This document shows, piece after piece, positions 17,416-26,115 of a stretch of DNA of 64,000 nt; position 1 is the first letter of the stretch; the number at the start of each line of letters is the position of its first letter. The notes beneath the pieces are model-generated. The model saw nothing but the letters and a program-made list of their open reading frames with translations. It was not told where the DNA came from and made no database searches. The stretch is from Amycolatopsis umgeniensis (GTDB lineage: Bacteria; Actinomycetota; Actinomycetes; Mycobacteriales; Pseudonocardiaceae), in the NCBI RefSeq assembly GCF_014205155.1, contig NZ_JACHMX010000001.1, positions 992,001-1,056,000 of the forward strand, read 5' to 3'. Made by a program: the position numbers and the translations under genes.

Positions 17416-19107
17416 CTACTCCTTCCGCGACAGGGAATTCCTGCGTCGGCTCAATGTACGCACCGGTAACTTAAGGCACAACAGTGCGGCCGCGATCGAT
17501 AGCAGCGCTACTCCGTTTGCCAGCACCACGGGGATCGGTGATCCCGTCTCGGTCACGACCGGTGCACCGGGAGTGCGGTAAAGCGTGAGCCAGTCGCCGG
17601 ACCACACCGTTTCGGCGCCCGCCAGCAACCGCGGATCGATCCTCCCCGGCGTCCCGTGTTCGACCAGGATCCAGCCGATTCCCGCCGCCGTCAGGTCTTC
17701 CGGCGACTTCGCGGCGCGGACACGGTCCATTCTGGAATCTTCGCCGGAGATCTCCTCGCCGCCGACCCGCAATGTGTCGTCGACGAGAACGGTTTCGGGT
17801 AACGCCCTCGGCGCCGGGTCCAGCTGCGTCCGATGGTCGTTCCAGGCGAACCTGCGGAACGTGGACAGCGGCAGCGCGACGACGTCGCCAGGCCTGCCGT
17901 CTTCCGCGAGCACGCGGTGGACGGCGTTCCAGTCCTCCGGGTAACGCACCGCTTCGATCTTCCCCCAGCCGTCCCAGGCGAGATCGGGCATGGTGAGCAG
18001 GGGGAAGAGCGCGGCGGCCACGACGAGCATCACGCGCGCCGCGCCGGTCCGCAGCCGGGAAGCGGCGGCTTCCACCGCGAGCGCGAACCCGAGCGCGACG
18101 GGAAGTGCCCACCACGCCACCCATTTCTGGGCGTCCCGCAGCAGTCCCGCGCCGGGAACGTGGCCCATCGCCCAGGACAGCGCGGGTTCGCCGAGCGGCA
18201 ACGTCGCCAGCGCGGCGAGCACGACACCGAGAACTCCCAGCAGCAGCAACGCTCTCGCCGGCGGTGTCCCCCACCTTCGCGCCAGGGGGCGGAGTCCGGC
18301 CATGGCCACGGCGACCGTGACGAGGATCAGCACCGGCGCCATCGGCGCGCCCCTGCTGCCGGGGACGACGTCGCCGTTCCAGATTCCGCCGAGCCCGAGC
18401 ACGCTCAGGATCGCCGGGCCCCAGCTTTCCGCGCGAGCGCTGAACGCGGCCACCCCGGCGGGGTCGGACAGCGAGCCGCCTTCATGCAGGAGCGTCGGCA
18501 CGAGCCACGGCAGATTGAGCACCACGGCGAGACCGAGGGTGTGGCCGAGCTTTCGGGGCCCGGCAAGGACGATCGCGGTGAGCGCGGCCAAGACCCCGCC
18601 CGGCGGCGTGAGCACGGCGGGCGCGCAGGCCAGCACCAACCGCGCGAGCGCCCTCGGCTCGCTTTCGCGCAGGGAAAGCGCGGCGCGCACGATCCACGGG
18701 AGACAGGCGTAAGTGAGCAAGAGCGGCCAATGGCCGATGAACAACCGCTCCGCGAAATAGGCCGTCCACGCGTACCCGGTGGCGGCGACGATCCGCGTAC
18801 CGAGTTGCTCTGTCGGCACCAGCCGCGCTGCGCCGTATGCCGCTCCGAAGAGGGCGAGCAACAGAACGATTTTCTGGACGATGTCGCCGGGAACGATCGT
18901 GGTCGCCAGCGCGATCACGGCGTCCGCGGGAACCGAACGCGGCAGGGCGGAACCGAGGCCGAGCGCGTCCGGGACGAGGGACTGACGCTGGGCGAACACC
19001 ATGTCGTAGCTCAGGACGAAGCCGCGTCCGAGCACCGGCAGGAACACCAGCAACGCCAGCCCCGCCGACACCGCGACCAGGACCGAACGTTCGGCACGTG
19101 CGCCCAA
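17416..19107 (-). CDS. large polytopic membrane protein (Rv0226c-like)
   Basis: The 563-residue protein has about 10-12 hydrophobic helices in the first ~370 residues (VLVAVSAGLALLVFLPVLG, VLILVTVAVAMAGL and others). An extracytoplasmic C-terminal domain follows, and a last helix ends in a basic tail. This GT-C-like layout and length resemble Rv0226c (576 residues). It is probably a glycosyltransferase or polysaccharide-assembly component, but no catalytic motif could be assigned. The start is TTG with AAAGGAAAG upstream. A rare TTA leucine codon lies at 17467-17469 in the last 20 codons, inside a copy of the TGTACGCACCGGTAAC sequence. Confidence 0.78.
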   Translation of the reverse strand: MGARAERSVLVAVSAGLALLVFLPVLGRGFVLSYDMVFAQRQSLVPDALGLGSALPRSVPADAVIALATTIVPGDIVQKIVLLLALFGAAYGAARLVPTEQLGTRIVAATGYAWTAYFAERLFIGHWPLLLTYACLPWIVRAALSLRESEPRALARLVLACAPAVLTPPGGVLAALTAIVLAGPRKLGHTLGLAVVLNLPWLVPTLLHEGGSLSDPAGVAAFSARAESWGPAILSVLGLGGIWNGDVVPGSRGAPMAPVLILVTVAVAMAGLRPLARRWGTPPARALLLLGVLGVVLAALATLPLGEPALSWAMGHVPGAGLLRDAQKWVAWWALPVALGFALAVEAAASRLRTGAARVMLVVAAALFPLLTMPDLAWDGWGKIEAVRYPEDWNAVHRVLAEDGRPGDVVALPLSTFRRFAWNDHRTQLDPAPRALPETVLVDDTLRVGGEEISGEDSRMDRVRAAKSPEDLTAAGIGWILVEHGTPGRIDPRLLAGAETVWSGDWLTLYRTPGAPVVTETGSPIPVVLANGVALLSIAAALLCLKLPVRTLSRRRNSLSRKE

Positions 19108-19150
19108 CGGCCTTTCCTTTCCGACTCGATCGCGGTTATGGTCCCTTGAT

Positions 19151-19164
19151 TACTCACCGGTAAT
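19151..19164. promoter_or_regulatory. CACCGGTAA motif in divergent promoter region
   Basis: TACTCACCGGTAAT lies in the 69-bp gap between the divergent membrane-protein and flippase genes. It matches the motif at 15010 (TAC, one base, CACCGGTAA). It overlaps the likely promoter of one or both genes. Operator function is inferred. Confidence 0.4.
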
Positions 19165-19176
19165 AGGAGAACGCCT

Positions 19177-20373
19177 TTGAGCGTAGACGTCGAGGTCGAT
19201 CAGGCCAGGACCGACAAGCGTGTCGCGGCGATCCTCGTCTCCCTCGCGCTGGCGGCCAACAACGCCGGCGCCTACGCGCTGAGCATCATCGCCGCCCGGC
19301 TGCTCGCGCCGAGCGCTTTCGGTGAGCTGAGCTCGCTGCTGGCGGTGTTGGTGATCGGCGTCGTCCCCGCGATGGGCCTGCAGACCGTCGTCGCTCTACG
19401 CGTCGCACGCAAACCTCAAGACACGGGAACGCTGCTGGCGCTCGGCCTCACGACGAGCGCGATCGTCGCGACCATCGGCCTGATCCTGGCGCCGGTACTG
19501 GTCTTCGTGCTGCATCTGGATTCCGTACTGCCCGCGCTGCTGCTCGCCGTCACCTTGGGCCCGCTGACCCTGCTCGGCCTCTTCCACGGTCTGCTGCAGG
19601 GCAGCGGCCGGTTCGCGCTGCTGGCCGGGCTCATGGCGCTCGAGGGCGCGGGCAAGGTCGGCGGATCCCTGATCGGTCTCCTGATCGGCGGCAACGCCAC
19701 CGGCGCGCTGGCCGGGACCGCGATCGGCTCGTACCTGGTGATCTTCTGCGGCTGGCTCCTCTGTGGACGGCAGCGGCCGAGGAAGGCGGGATGGCAGGCG
19801 GGCGACGTCCTGCACGCGGCGCAGGCGATGCTGGCGCTGGTCCTGTTGGTGAACCTCGACCTGGTACTGGCACGCCACACCCTCCCCGCGAGCGAAGCGG
19901 GCGAATACGCGCTCGGCGCGATCGTCACGAAAATCGCGTACTGGCTCCCCCAAGCCGTCGGTGTCCTCGTGCTCCCCCGATTCGCGAACGGCGACGACCG
20001 GCGCCGAATCCTGCCCGCCGCGCTGGCCGTCTGCGCCGCCCTCGACGCCTTGGTCCTCCTCGTCTCCCTCGTCGTCGGCCCGCGCCTGCTCTCCTTCATC
20101 GGCGGCCCCGGCTACGCCGCCAGCACCATGCCGGTCTGGCCGTTCGCCCTCGCCGGCTCGATGCTCGCGCTCGTGCAGATCCTGCTGTTCTCGCGCCTCG
20201 CCGCCGGCGACCGCCGGGTGACCGTGCTGATGTGGGCGACCGTGCTGGTGGAGACGGTGCTGGTGACCACCTGGCTGCACTCGTCGGCCACGCAGGTCGT
20301 GACTGTCGCGGCTTGTTGCGCGGGGGCTCTGGCGCTTTCCGGCGCTGTACTCGAACTGCGGTCGCGCCGCTGA
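19177..20373 (+). CDS. polysaccharide flippase (Wzx/MOP-type membrane transporter)
   Basis: The 398-residue protein is almost entirely hydrophobic, with about 12 transmembrane helices. The N-terminal region (NNAGAYALSIIAARLLAPSAFGELSSLLA) has the layout of the oligosaccharide-flippase family of the MOP superfamily. The early motif RLLAPSAFGE is typical. It is likely to translocate a lipid-linked glycan made by the neighbouring transferases. The start is TTG 19177 with AGGAG seven bases upstream. The 69-bp divergent gap carries the motif at 19151. Confidence 0.8.
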   Translation: MSVDVEVDQARTDKRVAAILVSLALAANNAGAYALSIIAARLLAPSAFGELSSLLAVLVIGVVPAMGLQTVVALRVARKPQDTGTLLALGLTTSAIVATIGLILAPVLVFVLHLDSVLPALLLAVTLGPLTLLGLFHGLLQGSGRFALLAGLMALEGAGKVGGSLIGLLIGGNATGALAGTAIGSYLVIFCGWLLCGRQRPRKAGWQAGDVLHAAQAMLALVLLVNLDLVLARHTLPASEAGEYALGAIVTKIAYWLPQAVGVLVLPRFANGDDRRRILPAALAVCAALDALVLLVSLVVGPRLLSFIGGPGYAASTMPVWPFALAGSMLALVQILLFSRLAAGDRRVTVLMWATVLVETVLVTTWLHSSATQVVTVAACCAGALALSGAVLELRSRR

Positions 20374-20381
20374 CTGTGTGG

Positions 20382-21323
20382 TCACCGGAGGTGCACATCG
20401 GGCCGTGGGCGTCCCCGGGCACTTCTGAACGCCGCATGGAGCTCGGTCATGACCGCATCCGGTTCAGACCTCAGCCGGGACGGCAACGTCTGGAGGACGA
20501 CGATCCCGGCAGCGGCATAGCGGGCGTTTCGCGCAAGGGTGGCGCGGAAGTGGTCGCCCTCGGAGTGATAGCCGAGAGAATCGATCTCCCAGGCGAACGC
20601 GATCTCGTCGCACCAGCCGTCCGGTTTCGCCACGAACCGGCCCGCCGAATCGAAGACCTTCACATTCCACTGGAACTCCGGCAGTCCCGAACGCTTCCAC
20701 AGGTTCCAAGCATCGGCTTCGGCGACCGACTGCGCGCCGCCCAGAATCGGCTCCAGCCCCGGAAGCAAGGCCCGTGTTTCCGCACGGTGCTGCTGGTCGA
20801 GTTCCTCGGCCAAGGCCCACGGTAGGCAGAACCGTCGCTGCACGGCTTCGGCGGCCATCGCCACGACCAAGTCCGGATCCGCCGTTCGGCGCGCCGCGTC
20901 GATCACCGCGCGGGGGATCGGAGCTGTCGGGACCCCGGATCTGATCAGCGGTGAGGGCAATCGTCGCGTCCGTTCGATGTGGACGAACCCGGTACTGGCG
21001 GTCGCGCGTTCAGCCGGGACGAGAACATGGACCTCGTCGGTGAGCGGAAGATTGCGCAGGCCGTAGCGCCTGAGCGCGTGGACACCAGTGAGTATCGAAC
21101 CATCACGTCCATGAAGCAGGGCGGCTTCGACGCGCTGCTCAGCGGACGGCTCGCCGTTTCCGAGCAGCACCACACCAGGCAGCAGCATCCGCCAGACCCC
21201 GCCGGGCTCACACCGGCGCCAGATCGTTCTCCTGGGCACGCCCAGTTCTTCGAGTCGCTTGACGCCCGCAACGGCCGGGCCGTTCGTCAACAGTGGGTGC
21301 CGTGCCCACTCCCCTCTTCGCAC
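20382..21323 (-). CDS. AbiEi-like N-terminal / DUF559-like C-terminal protein (paralogue 1)
   Basis: The 313-residue protein has an N-terminal winged-helix-like region (GVKRLEELGVPRRTIWRRCEPGGVWRMLLPGVVLL), as in proteins labelled AbiEi antitoxin-domain regulators in actinomycetes. The C-terminal ~90 residues (FVAKPDGWCDEIAFAWEIDS, then GYHSEGDHFRATLARNARYAAAGIVVLQTLP) resemble the Vsr/DUF559 endonuclease-like fold. Exactly the same length and layout occur in the gene at 59447-60388. The start is GTG at 21323, giving MRRGEW, which aligns with VRTGEW of the paralogue. No toxin partner adjoins. It lies in a plus-minus gap of the polysaccharide locus and is likely an insertion there. Confidence 0.65.
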   Translation of the reverse strand: MRRGEWARHPLLTNGPAVAGVKRLEELGVPRRTIWRRCEPGGVWRMLLPGVVLLGNGEPSAEQRVEAALLHGRDGSILTGVHALRRYGLRNLPLTDEVHVLVPAERATASTGFVHIERTRRLPSPLIRSGVPTAPIPRAVIDAARRTADPDLVVAMAAEAVQRRFCLPWALAEELDQQHRAETRALLPGLEPILGGAQSVAEADAWNLWKRSGLPEFQWNVKVFDSAGRFVAKPDGWCDEIAFAWEIDSLGYHSEGDHFRATLARNARYAAAGIVVLQTLPSRLRSEPDAVMTELHAAFRSARGRPRPDVHLR

Positions 21324-21396
21324 CCGCCCAGGTTCCGCCGGGGTATCGACAAGAATGGGCGCGGCGGAGTCGTGACCGGTCCTCTCACGTCAGGCC

Positions 21397-21435
21397 GTGT
21401 GGAAATAGGGACGTTGAGTGTCCCTATTTCCACAC
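21397..21435 (-). terminator. perfect 16-bp hairpin at the aftD 3' end
   Basis: GTGTGGAAATAGGGAC (21397-21412) pairs perfectly with 21420-21435 across a 7-nt loop. The right arm overlaps the aftD stop codon at 21424. There is no U-tract, and its sequence is not GC-rich like its surroundings. Confidence 0.55.
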
Positions 21436-24400
21436 AGCCCCTTCCTGCCCATCGCGTCCAGCGAACCAAGGCACACACATCGCCACCATCGCCGCGGCCG
21501 CCAGCAGCAGCGAAGCCTGCGTCACCGGACCATAAGCCCACTCCTGACCGTGCCCCAGCAGCCGTCCCACCACCGCGACGGCCGTTCCCACGGCCATCCC
21601 GCCGAAAGCGAGATAGCGCGGCGCGCGGTCGGTGAACTGGCGGGCCAGCAGGACGGCGATCAGCAGCACGATCGGCAGCATCCCGCCGAGCACGGCCAGC
21701 AGGCCGATGAGGACGACGGGGACGACGGCGCCGGAACCCGCCTCGACGGACACGGGACGACGGCGGATTGGCCACAGCACGCCGATCAGCACCACCAGGA
21801 TCGCGACGGCGCCGATCAGCAGGCCGGAGCGGTATTTCCAGTCCGGGGTGAACTCGAGCCGCACGACACCGCCGGACCCGGCGGGCAGGATCCACGCCTG
21901 TTGCCAGCCGTCGACGCGCGTCTTCACCAGCGGAGTCCCGTTCAGGGAAGCGGTCCAGCCCGCGTTGGCGTTCTCCGGAACGGCCAGAATGGACTCATCG
22001 CCGCCCGCGACGGTGACCGTCCTGGACGTCGCGTCCCAGGAATCCACGGACACGTCCCGGTGGCCGGCAGGCGCGACCGTCTGCCCGGCGGGTTTGAGCC
22101 ACAGGTCTTGGACCACAAAGGACTCGGATCGGTCGGTCCGCAGTTCGTGTCCGCCCGCCGCCAGGTCGACACCGCCTTGGGAATCCGGGCAGGCCGAAAG
22201 CGTCAGTGGCCGGTGCGCGGCGAAATCGGCGAGTGTGCCGCGCACGGACGTGTCGTACTCGAAGCCGTTCAGGCGGACGTTCGGACCCGACCCGCAGGGC
22301 ACGGTGAATTCCGCCGCCGGAGTGGGAAGTTCGGCACCGGTCAGGGACAGGCTCCCGATCCCCAGCGAGTTCCGGGTCCGCTGGTCGTCGTCGAGACCGG
22401 CGAAAGCGATCTTCAGCTGCGAAGTCTCCAGGGGCGGGAACGTCGCCGCGCCGGAAGCGTCGACTTCGACGGAGCGGCTCGACGTCGGTGTCGTCAGCTC
22501 CAGCCGCGCGGGCGCCCGGGCCGTCCCGCCCGGATCGACGGCGACGCGGAGTCCGGAGATCGTCTGCGGTTTCGCCCAGTCCAGCGTCAACGTCGGCCGC
22601 AGGTCGGTGACGTCGGGTAGCCACGCGGTCGCGGGATTCCCGTCCGCGGCGGCGAAAGCACCCGCCGAGGGGTCCCCGCCCAGTTGCGAAGTCGCCGACA
22701 CCCGCACGCCAGGCAGGTCTACCGGGAACCGGCCGCCCCCGGCGGGAAGCACGGTGCCGCCGAACTCGTAAGCGCTCTGCGACGTCGTCGAGAACAGCCG
22801 CCGGATCCCGTCCGGTTCTTCACCGTCGCGGGCGGCGGAAGCTCCACAACGGACATGCCCGCCGTCCGGCACGCACGCGTACCTCGGCTGCTGGCCTCGC
22901 GTGAAAGCGAACCCCGGTGCCGCACCGGCGGGCAGGTCCGCGGGGACTTCGAGTGCACGTTGCGGTTCCGCGCCGGGGATCTTCAGCTCCGCGATGCCGA
23001 CGTTCCCGTCCTGCCTGCCGACCACGAGCGAAAGCAGCGTGATCCGCACCTTGCGCGTCACCCCCGCCGGCGCCGGGTACGTGTGCGCCCCTTCGCCCCG
23101 GACGACCTGGTGATCGACCGAACCGTTGTCCGTGGTGATCCGGATCCGGGTCGGCGGCCAGCCGACGCGGATGTCGTCGACCATCGCGAGATCGACCGTG
23201 TTCACCAGCCTCGGGGTGTCCAGTTCGACTTCGAGCCATTCCCCGATCGGCCCGGTGAAACTCGAGGAATGCCAAGCGGTCCGCGGATCCCCGTCCAGCG
23301 CGGCGAACGGCTGATGGCTCGGGTCCGAACCGCCGAAAGCGTCCGCGAACGACGCCGCCGTCGACGCGTTGACCGAGCGGATCCCCCGGTACGCGGCCAC
23401 GGTCTGGTGCTGCTCCCCCGGGAACGGCAGGACGTCCAGCGCGGCCCGTTGCTGTCTCGGCGCTTCCCCGGCGGTCAGCGTCTGGCTCAGGTTGTCCCGC
23501 ACGCCGCCGACGTTGCGTTCGGCGCGGCGCAGCCCGTCGGTGACCAGCCTCGGCCCGGACGGCGAGCCGCCGTCCCCGGTCAGCACCGTCGGCGTCCCGG
23601 GGTCGAGCTGCCCGGAGTTCATCAGCGGCAGCAGGTTCTCCGGGCCGCCGCTCACCGTCGGAACGTCCTTCGCGGACGTCGCGGTGACGAGCGGCACCGG
23701 CCTTTTCACCTCGAAGATCTCGAGCGGCCCGAACTGGGCCGACTTCTCGATCCCCGGCGACCCCGCCAGTCCGGCCCGCAACGTGGTGAAGTCGGGGGCG
23801 CCGACCTTGGCGCGGTCGATGTCCCCGCGCAGCACCAGGAACCGGTAGCCCGACCGCGCGAGCAGCGCGGCGAGCCCGGGATCCCCTCTGCCGTCGGCCA
23901 AAGCCGCGTCGACCGAGTCCATCAGACGGGTGTTGCCCTCCGAGCCCAGCGGGACCTGGTTGCGCACGGCCCACGGACTGTCCGCGATGGCCTGCGCCGG
24001 TTCGTCCACCGTGCGACCCCAGTCGTACTCACCGAATCCGGTCGCGGGCAGCAGCAGTGTGCGCGCCGTCGCGTCGGTCTTGGCGACGTAGCCCATCGCG
24101 TCGTACCAATGGGCGGGCACCTCGTCCCAGCCCGGCCCCGGCCGCAGCGTCAGCAGCCAGACCGGCGCGGCCATCACGACGACCAGCACCGCGCCCAGCG
24201 CGGGCCGCAGATTCCGTCGCACCGCGGGCGCGGCGCTCGTGATGCCATGCACGAAGGCGAGCATCAACGGCAGCCGCAGCACCGGCTCGAACTTGTGCAC
24301 ATTGCGCAGCGGTGCGAGCGGGCCGTCGAGCAGATGCCGCACGGGTTCCGCCAGCGGGCTGTCGAGCGTCCCGACATAGCCGACGGTCAGCAGCGTCAGC

Positions 24401-25371
24401 CCCACCAGGACACCGAGCGCCAGGAACCGCCGTTCGGGCAGGCCACGCCGCGCGAGGCCGAGCAGCCCGACCGCGGCCACCAGCCCGGTGGCCGCCATCA
24501 GCACGGGATTGTCGATCAGCGCCCAGCCCGAAGGCCACCACGGCGTGCCCTGCACGACGTAGGCGACCCACTGGTTCGTCCCGCGCAGCACCTCGTACAG
24601 CGACATCGGCGCCGTCGTGTTCGTCGCGGACTCGATGTAGTCGAGGAACGGCAGGCTGTACTGGCCGAGCAGCACCAGCGGCAGGATCCACCACAGCACC
24701 ACACCCGAGACGAAGACGAACCACCAGATCACGAGCTCGACGTGCGTGCTCCGCCATTTCCGGGTCAGCAGCCACAGCCCCGGCAGCACGAGCGCCATCA
24801 CGACCATCGCGCCGTTGATCCCGCCCATGCACAGCACGGCGAGCGCGGACAGCCCGGCGGCACGGCGCGGCGAGCCGATGCGGTCGGCGAGGATCAGCGG
24901 CAGCAGCACCCACGGAAGCAGGACGGCGGGCAGCATCTCCGACGAAAGCGAACCGATTTCGGTGACCATCCGCGGTGCGAGGGCATATCCGACTGCTCCG
25001 ATCAGCCGAGTCCGTTCGTTCCCTATCTTGAGCGCGCGGGCCACCAGGAGTGCGCCCCCGAAAGCGACCGAGAGCAGGAGCGCGCACCACAACCGCTGCG
25101 CGATCCACACCGGCATCCCGACGGCTTGGCACACCGCGAAGAACGGCCCCATGGGGAACAGATAGCCATACGCCTGGTTCTGCAGTTCCCCCGCCGTCGC
25201 CTGGGGATTCCACAGGTGCAGCGCCCGGCCGAGGAAGGCCAGCGGATCCACGGCGAGGTCGAGTTTGGTGTCGAACGTCGTCCTGCCGGGACGCTGCAAA
25301 AAGGACAGCACCGTCAGCGCCAGCACGATCCACGTGCTCGGCTTCTTCGCGAGGGCGCCGGGGGTTACCAT
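21424..25371 (-). CDS. aftD: alpha-(1->3)-arabinofuranosyltransferase (AftD family)
   Basis: The 1315-residue membrane protein transfers arabinofuranose from the decaprenyl donor to cell-wall arabinan, on the outer face of the cytoplasmic membrane. The N-terminal ~430 residues are GT-C type helices and loops with the family phrases DTKLDL, FLGRALHLWNP and NQAYGYLFPMGPFF (Mtb AftD has close counterparts). A large extracytoplasmic part follows, with discoidin/CBM-like regions (WHSSSFTGPIGEWLEVELD; TAWLPDVTDL). Three or four helices lie at the C-terminus. Mtb AftD is about 1400 residues, so this is slightly shorter. ATG 25371 has no ribosome site but a TAGTAT box seven bases upstream, suggesting a leaderless mRNA. 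The frame is also open far upstream, but only as antisense of the neighbour. Confidence 0.88.
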   Translation of the reverse strand: MVTPGALAKKPSTWIVLALTVLSFLQRPGRTTFDTKLDLAVDPLAFLGRALHLWNPQATAGELQNQAYGYLFPMGPFFAVCQAVGMPVWIAQRLWCALLLSVAFGGALLVARALKIGNERTRLIGAVGYALAPRMVTEIGSLSSEMLPAVLLPWVLLPLILADRIGSPRRAAGLSALAVLCMGGINGAMVVMALVLPGLWLLTRKWRSTHVELVIWWFVFVSGVVLWWILPLVLLGQYSLPFLDYIESATNTTAPMSLYEVLRGTNQWVAYVVQGTPWWPSGWALIDNPVLMAATGLVAAVGLLGLARRGLPERRFLALGVLVGLTLLTVGYVGTLDSPLAEPVRHLLDGPLAPLRNVHKFEPVLRLPLMLAFVHGITSAAPAVRRNLRPALGAVLVVVMAAPVWLLTLRPGPGWDEVPAHWYDAMGYVAKTDATARTLLLPATGFGEYDWGRTVDEPAQAIADSPWAVRNQVPLGSEGNTRLMDSVDAALADGRGDPGLAALLARSGYRFLVLRGDIDRAKVGAPDFTTLRAGLAGSPGIEKSAQFGPLEIFEVKRPVPLVTATSAKDVPTVSGGPENLLPLMNSGQLDPGTPTVLTGDGGSPSGPRLVTDGLRRAERNVGGVRDNLSQTLTAGEAPRQQRAALDVLPFPGEQHQTVAAYRGIRSVNASTAASFADAFGGSDPSHQPFAALDGDPRTAWHSSSFTGPIGEWLEVELDTPRLVNTVDLAMVDDIRVGWPPTRIRITTDNGSVDHQVVRGEGAHTYPAPAGVTRKVRITLLSLVVGRQDGNVGIAELKIPGAEPQRALEVPADLPAGAAPGFAFTRGQQPRYACVPDGGHVRCGASAARDGEEPDGIRRLFSTTSQSAYEFGGTVLPAGGGRFPVDLPGVRVSATSQLGGDPSAGAFAAADGNPATAWLPDVTDLRPTLTLDWAKPQTISGLRVAVDPGGTARAPARLELTTPTSSRSVEVDASGAATFPPLETSQLKIAFAGLDDDQRTRNSLGIGSLSLTGAELPTPAAEFTVPCGSGPNVRLNGFEYDTSVRGTLADFAAHRPLTLSACPDSQGGVDLAAGGHELRTDRSESFVVQDLWLKPAGQTVAPAGHRDVSVDSWDATSRTVTVAGGDESILAVPENANAGWTASLNGTPLVKTRVDGWQQAWILPAGSGGVVRLEFTPDWKYRSGLLIGAVAILVVLIGVLWPIRRRPVSVEAGSGAVVPVVLIGLLAVLGGMLPIVLLIAVLLARQFTDRAPRYLAFGGMAVGTAVAVVGRLLGHGQEWAYGPVTQASLLLAAAAMVAMCVPWFAGRDGQEGAVWK

Positions 25372-25378
25372 CCGGTAG

Positions 25379-25404
25379 ATACTAGGCGGAAACGTGGCTA
25401 CTAT
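25379..25404. promoter_or_regulatory. divergent -10 boxes of two leaderless genes
   Basis: On the minus strand TAGTAT (25379-25384) ends seven bases before the aftD ATG. On the plus strand TACTAT (25399-25404) ends six bases before the methyltransferase ATG. Only 14 bp separate the two boxes, so each -35 region falls on the other promoter. Confidence 0.55.
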
Positions 25405-25410
25405 GCGCCC

Positions 25411-26115
25411 ATGACAGACGGTTTCGCAGAAGCGTGGTCGCACGCCGAGCCCGTCAAAGGCTGGATGACGCGGGATCAGGGCCTTGCCCTGTGGAACGCG
25501 GCGTGCCGCCTGGACAAGGGCGACCTCGTCGTCGAAATCGGCAGCCACCAAGGCCGTTCGACGATCGTGCTCGCCATGGCGGCCCGGACAGTCGGCGCCG
25601 TGGTGGTCGCGGTCGACCCGTTCGTCGACGGGCGGCTGTTCGGCGGATCGCCGACACGCCAACGGTTCGAGGCGAACATGAGATCGGCGGGCGTCGAAGA
25701 CGTCGTGGAACTCGTAGCCGAGTACAGCACGAAGCTCCGGCCACACTGGGATCGCCCGATCCACTTGCTCTACATCGACGGCAAACACGACTACTGGACC
25801 TACACCGACGATCTGCGCTGGTCGACGAACTTGATCGACGGTGGGGAAATCCTGGTCCACGACTGTTTTTCCTCGATCGGCGTCACACTTGGCACGATCG
25901 CGAAAGTCCTCTTCGGACGGCGCTACACCTACCTCGACCGCGCGACGTCGATGGCCCGGTTCCGGCTCACCCCGCCGTCGACGAAGGACAGGCTGCGCGT
26001 ACTCGCCCAGCTGCCGTGGTTCCTGCGCAACGTCGGGATCAAGATCCTGCTGCGGCTGCGGTTGGCCCCCGTGGCGAAGATCTTCGGCCACGACAGCCCG
26101 TACGACCCCTACTGA
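25411..26115 (+). CDS. class I SAM-dependent methyltransferase
   Basis: The 234-residue protein has motif I VVEIGSHQGRSTIVLA (residues ~40-55), motif II VVAVDPFVDGRLFGG and a motif IV-like region IHLLYIDGKHDYWTYTDDLRW. This is the Methyltransf_24 type, common in polysaccharide clusters (for example in O-methylation of sugars). ATG 25411 is preceded by a TACTAT box six bases away, with no ribosome site; it is likely leaderless and divergent from aftD. The C-terminus is basic and hydrophobic (FLRNVGIKILLRLRLAPVAK), which may bind the membrane. The target is likely an envelope glycan. The last 7 bp overlap the convergent membrane-protein gene. Confidence 0.82.
   Translation: MTDGFAEAWSHAEPVKGWMTRDQGLALWNAACRLDKGDLVVEIGSHQGRSTIVLAMAARTVGAVVVAVDPFVDGRLFGGSPTRQRFEANMRSAGVEDVVELVAEYSTKLRPHWDRPIHLLYIDGKHDYWTYTDDLRWSTNLIDGGEILVHDCFSSIGVTLGTIAKVLFGRRYTYLDRATSMARFRLTPPSTKDRLRVLAQLPWFLRNVGIKILLRLRLAPVAKIFGHDSPYDPY

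Noticed and set aside
22684..25410. Long plus-strand frame leading into the methyltransferase at 25411
   Set aside because: It is antisense to aftD and reads as Arg/Pro-rich noise; only the part from ATG 25411 has methyltransferase motifs.
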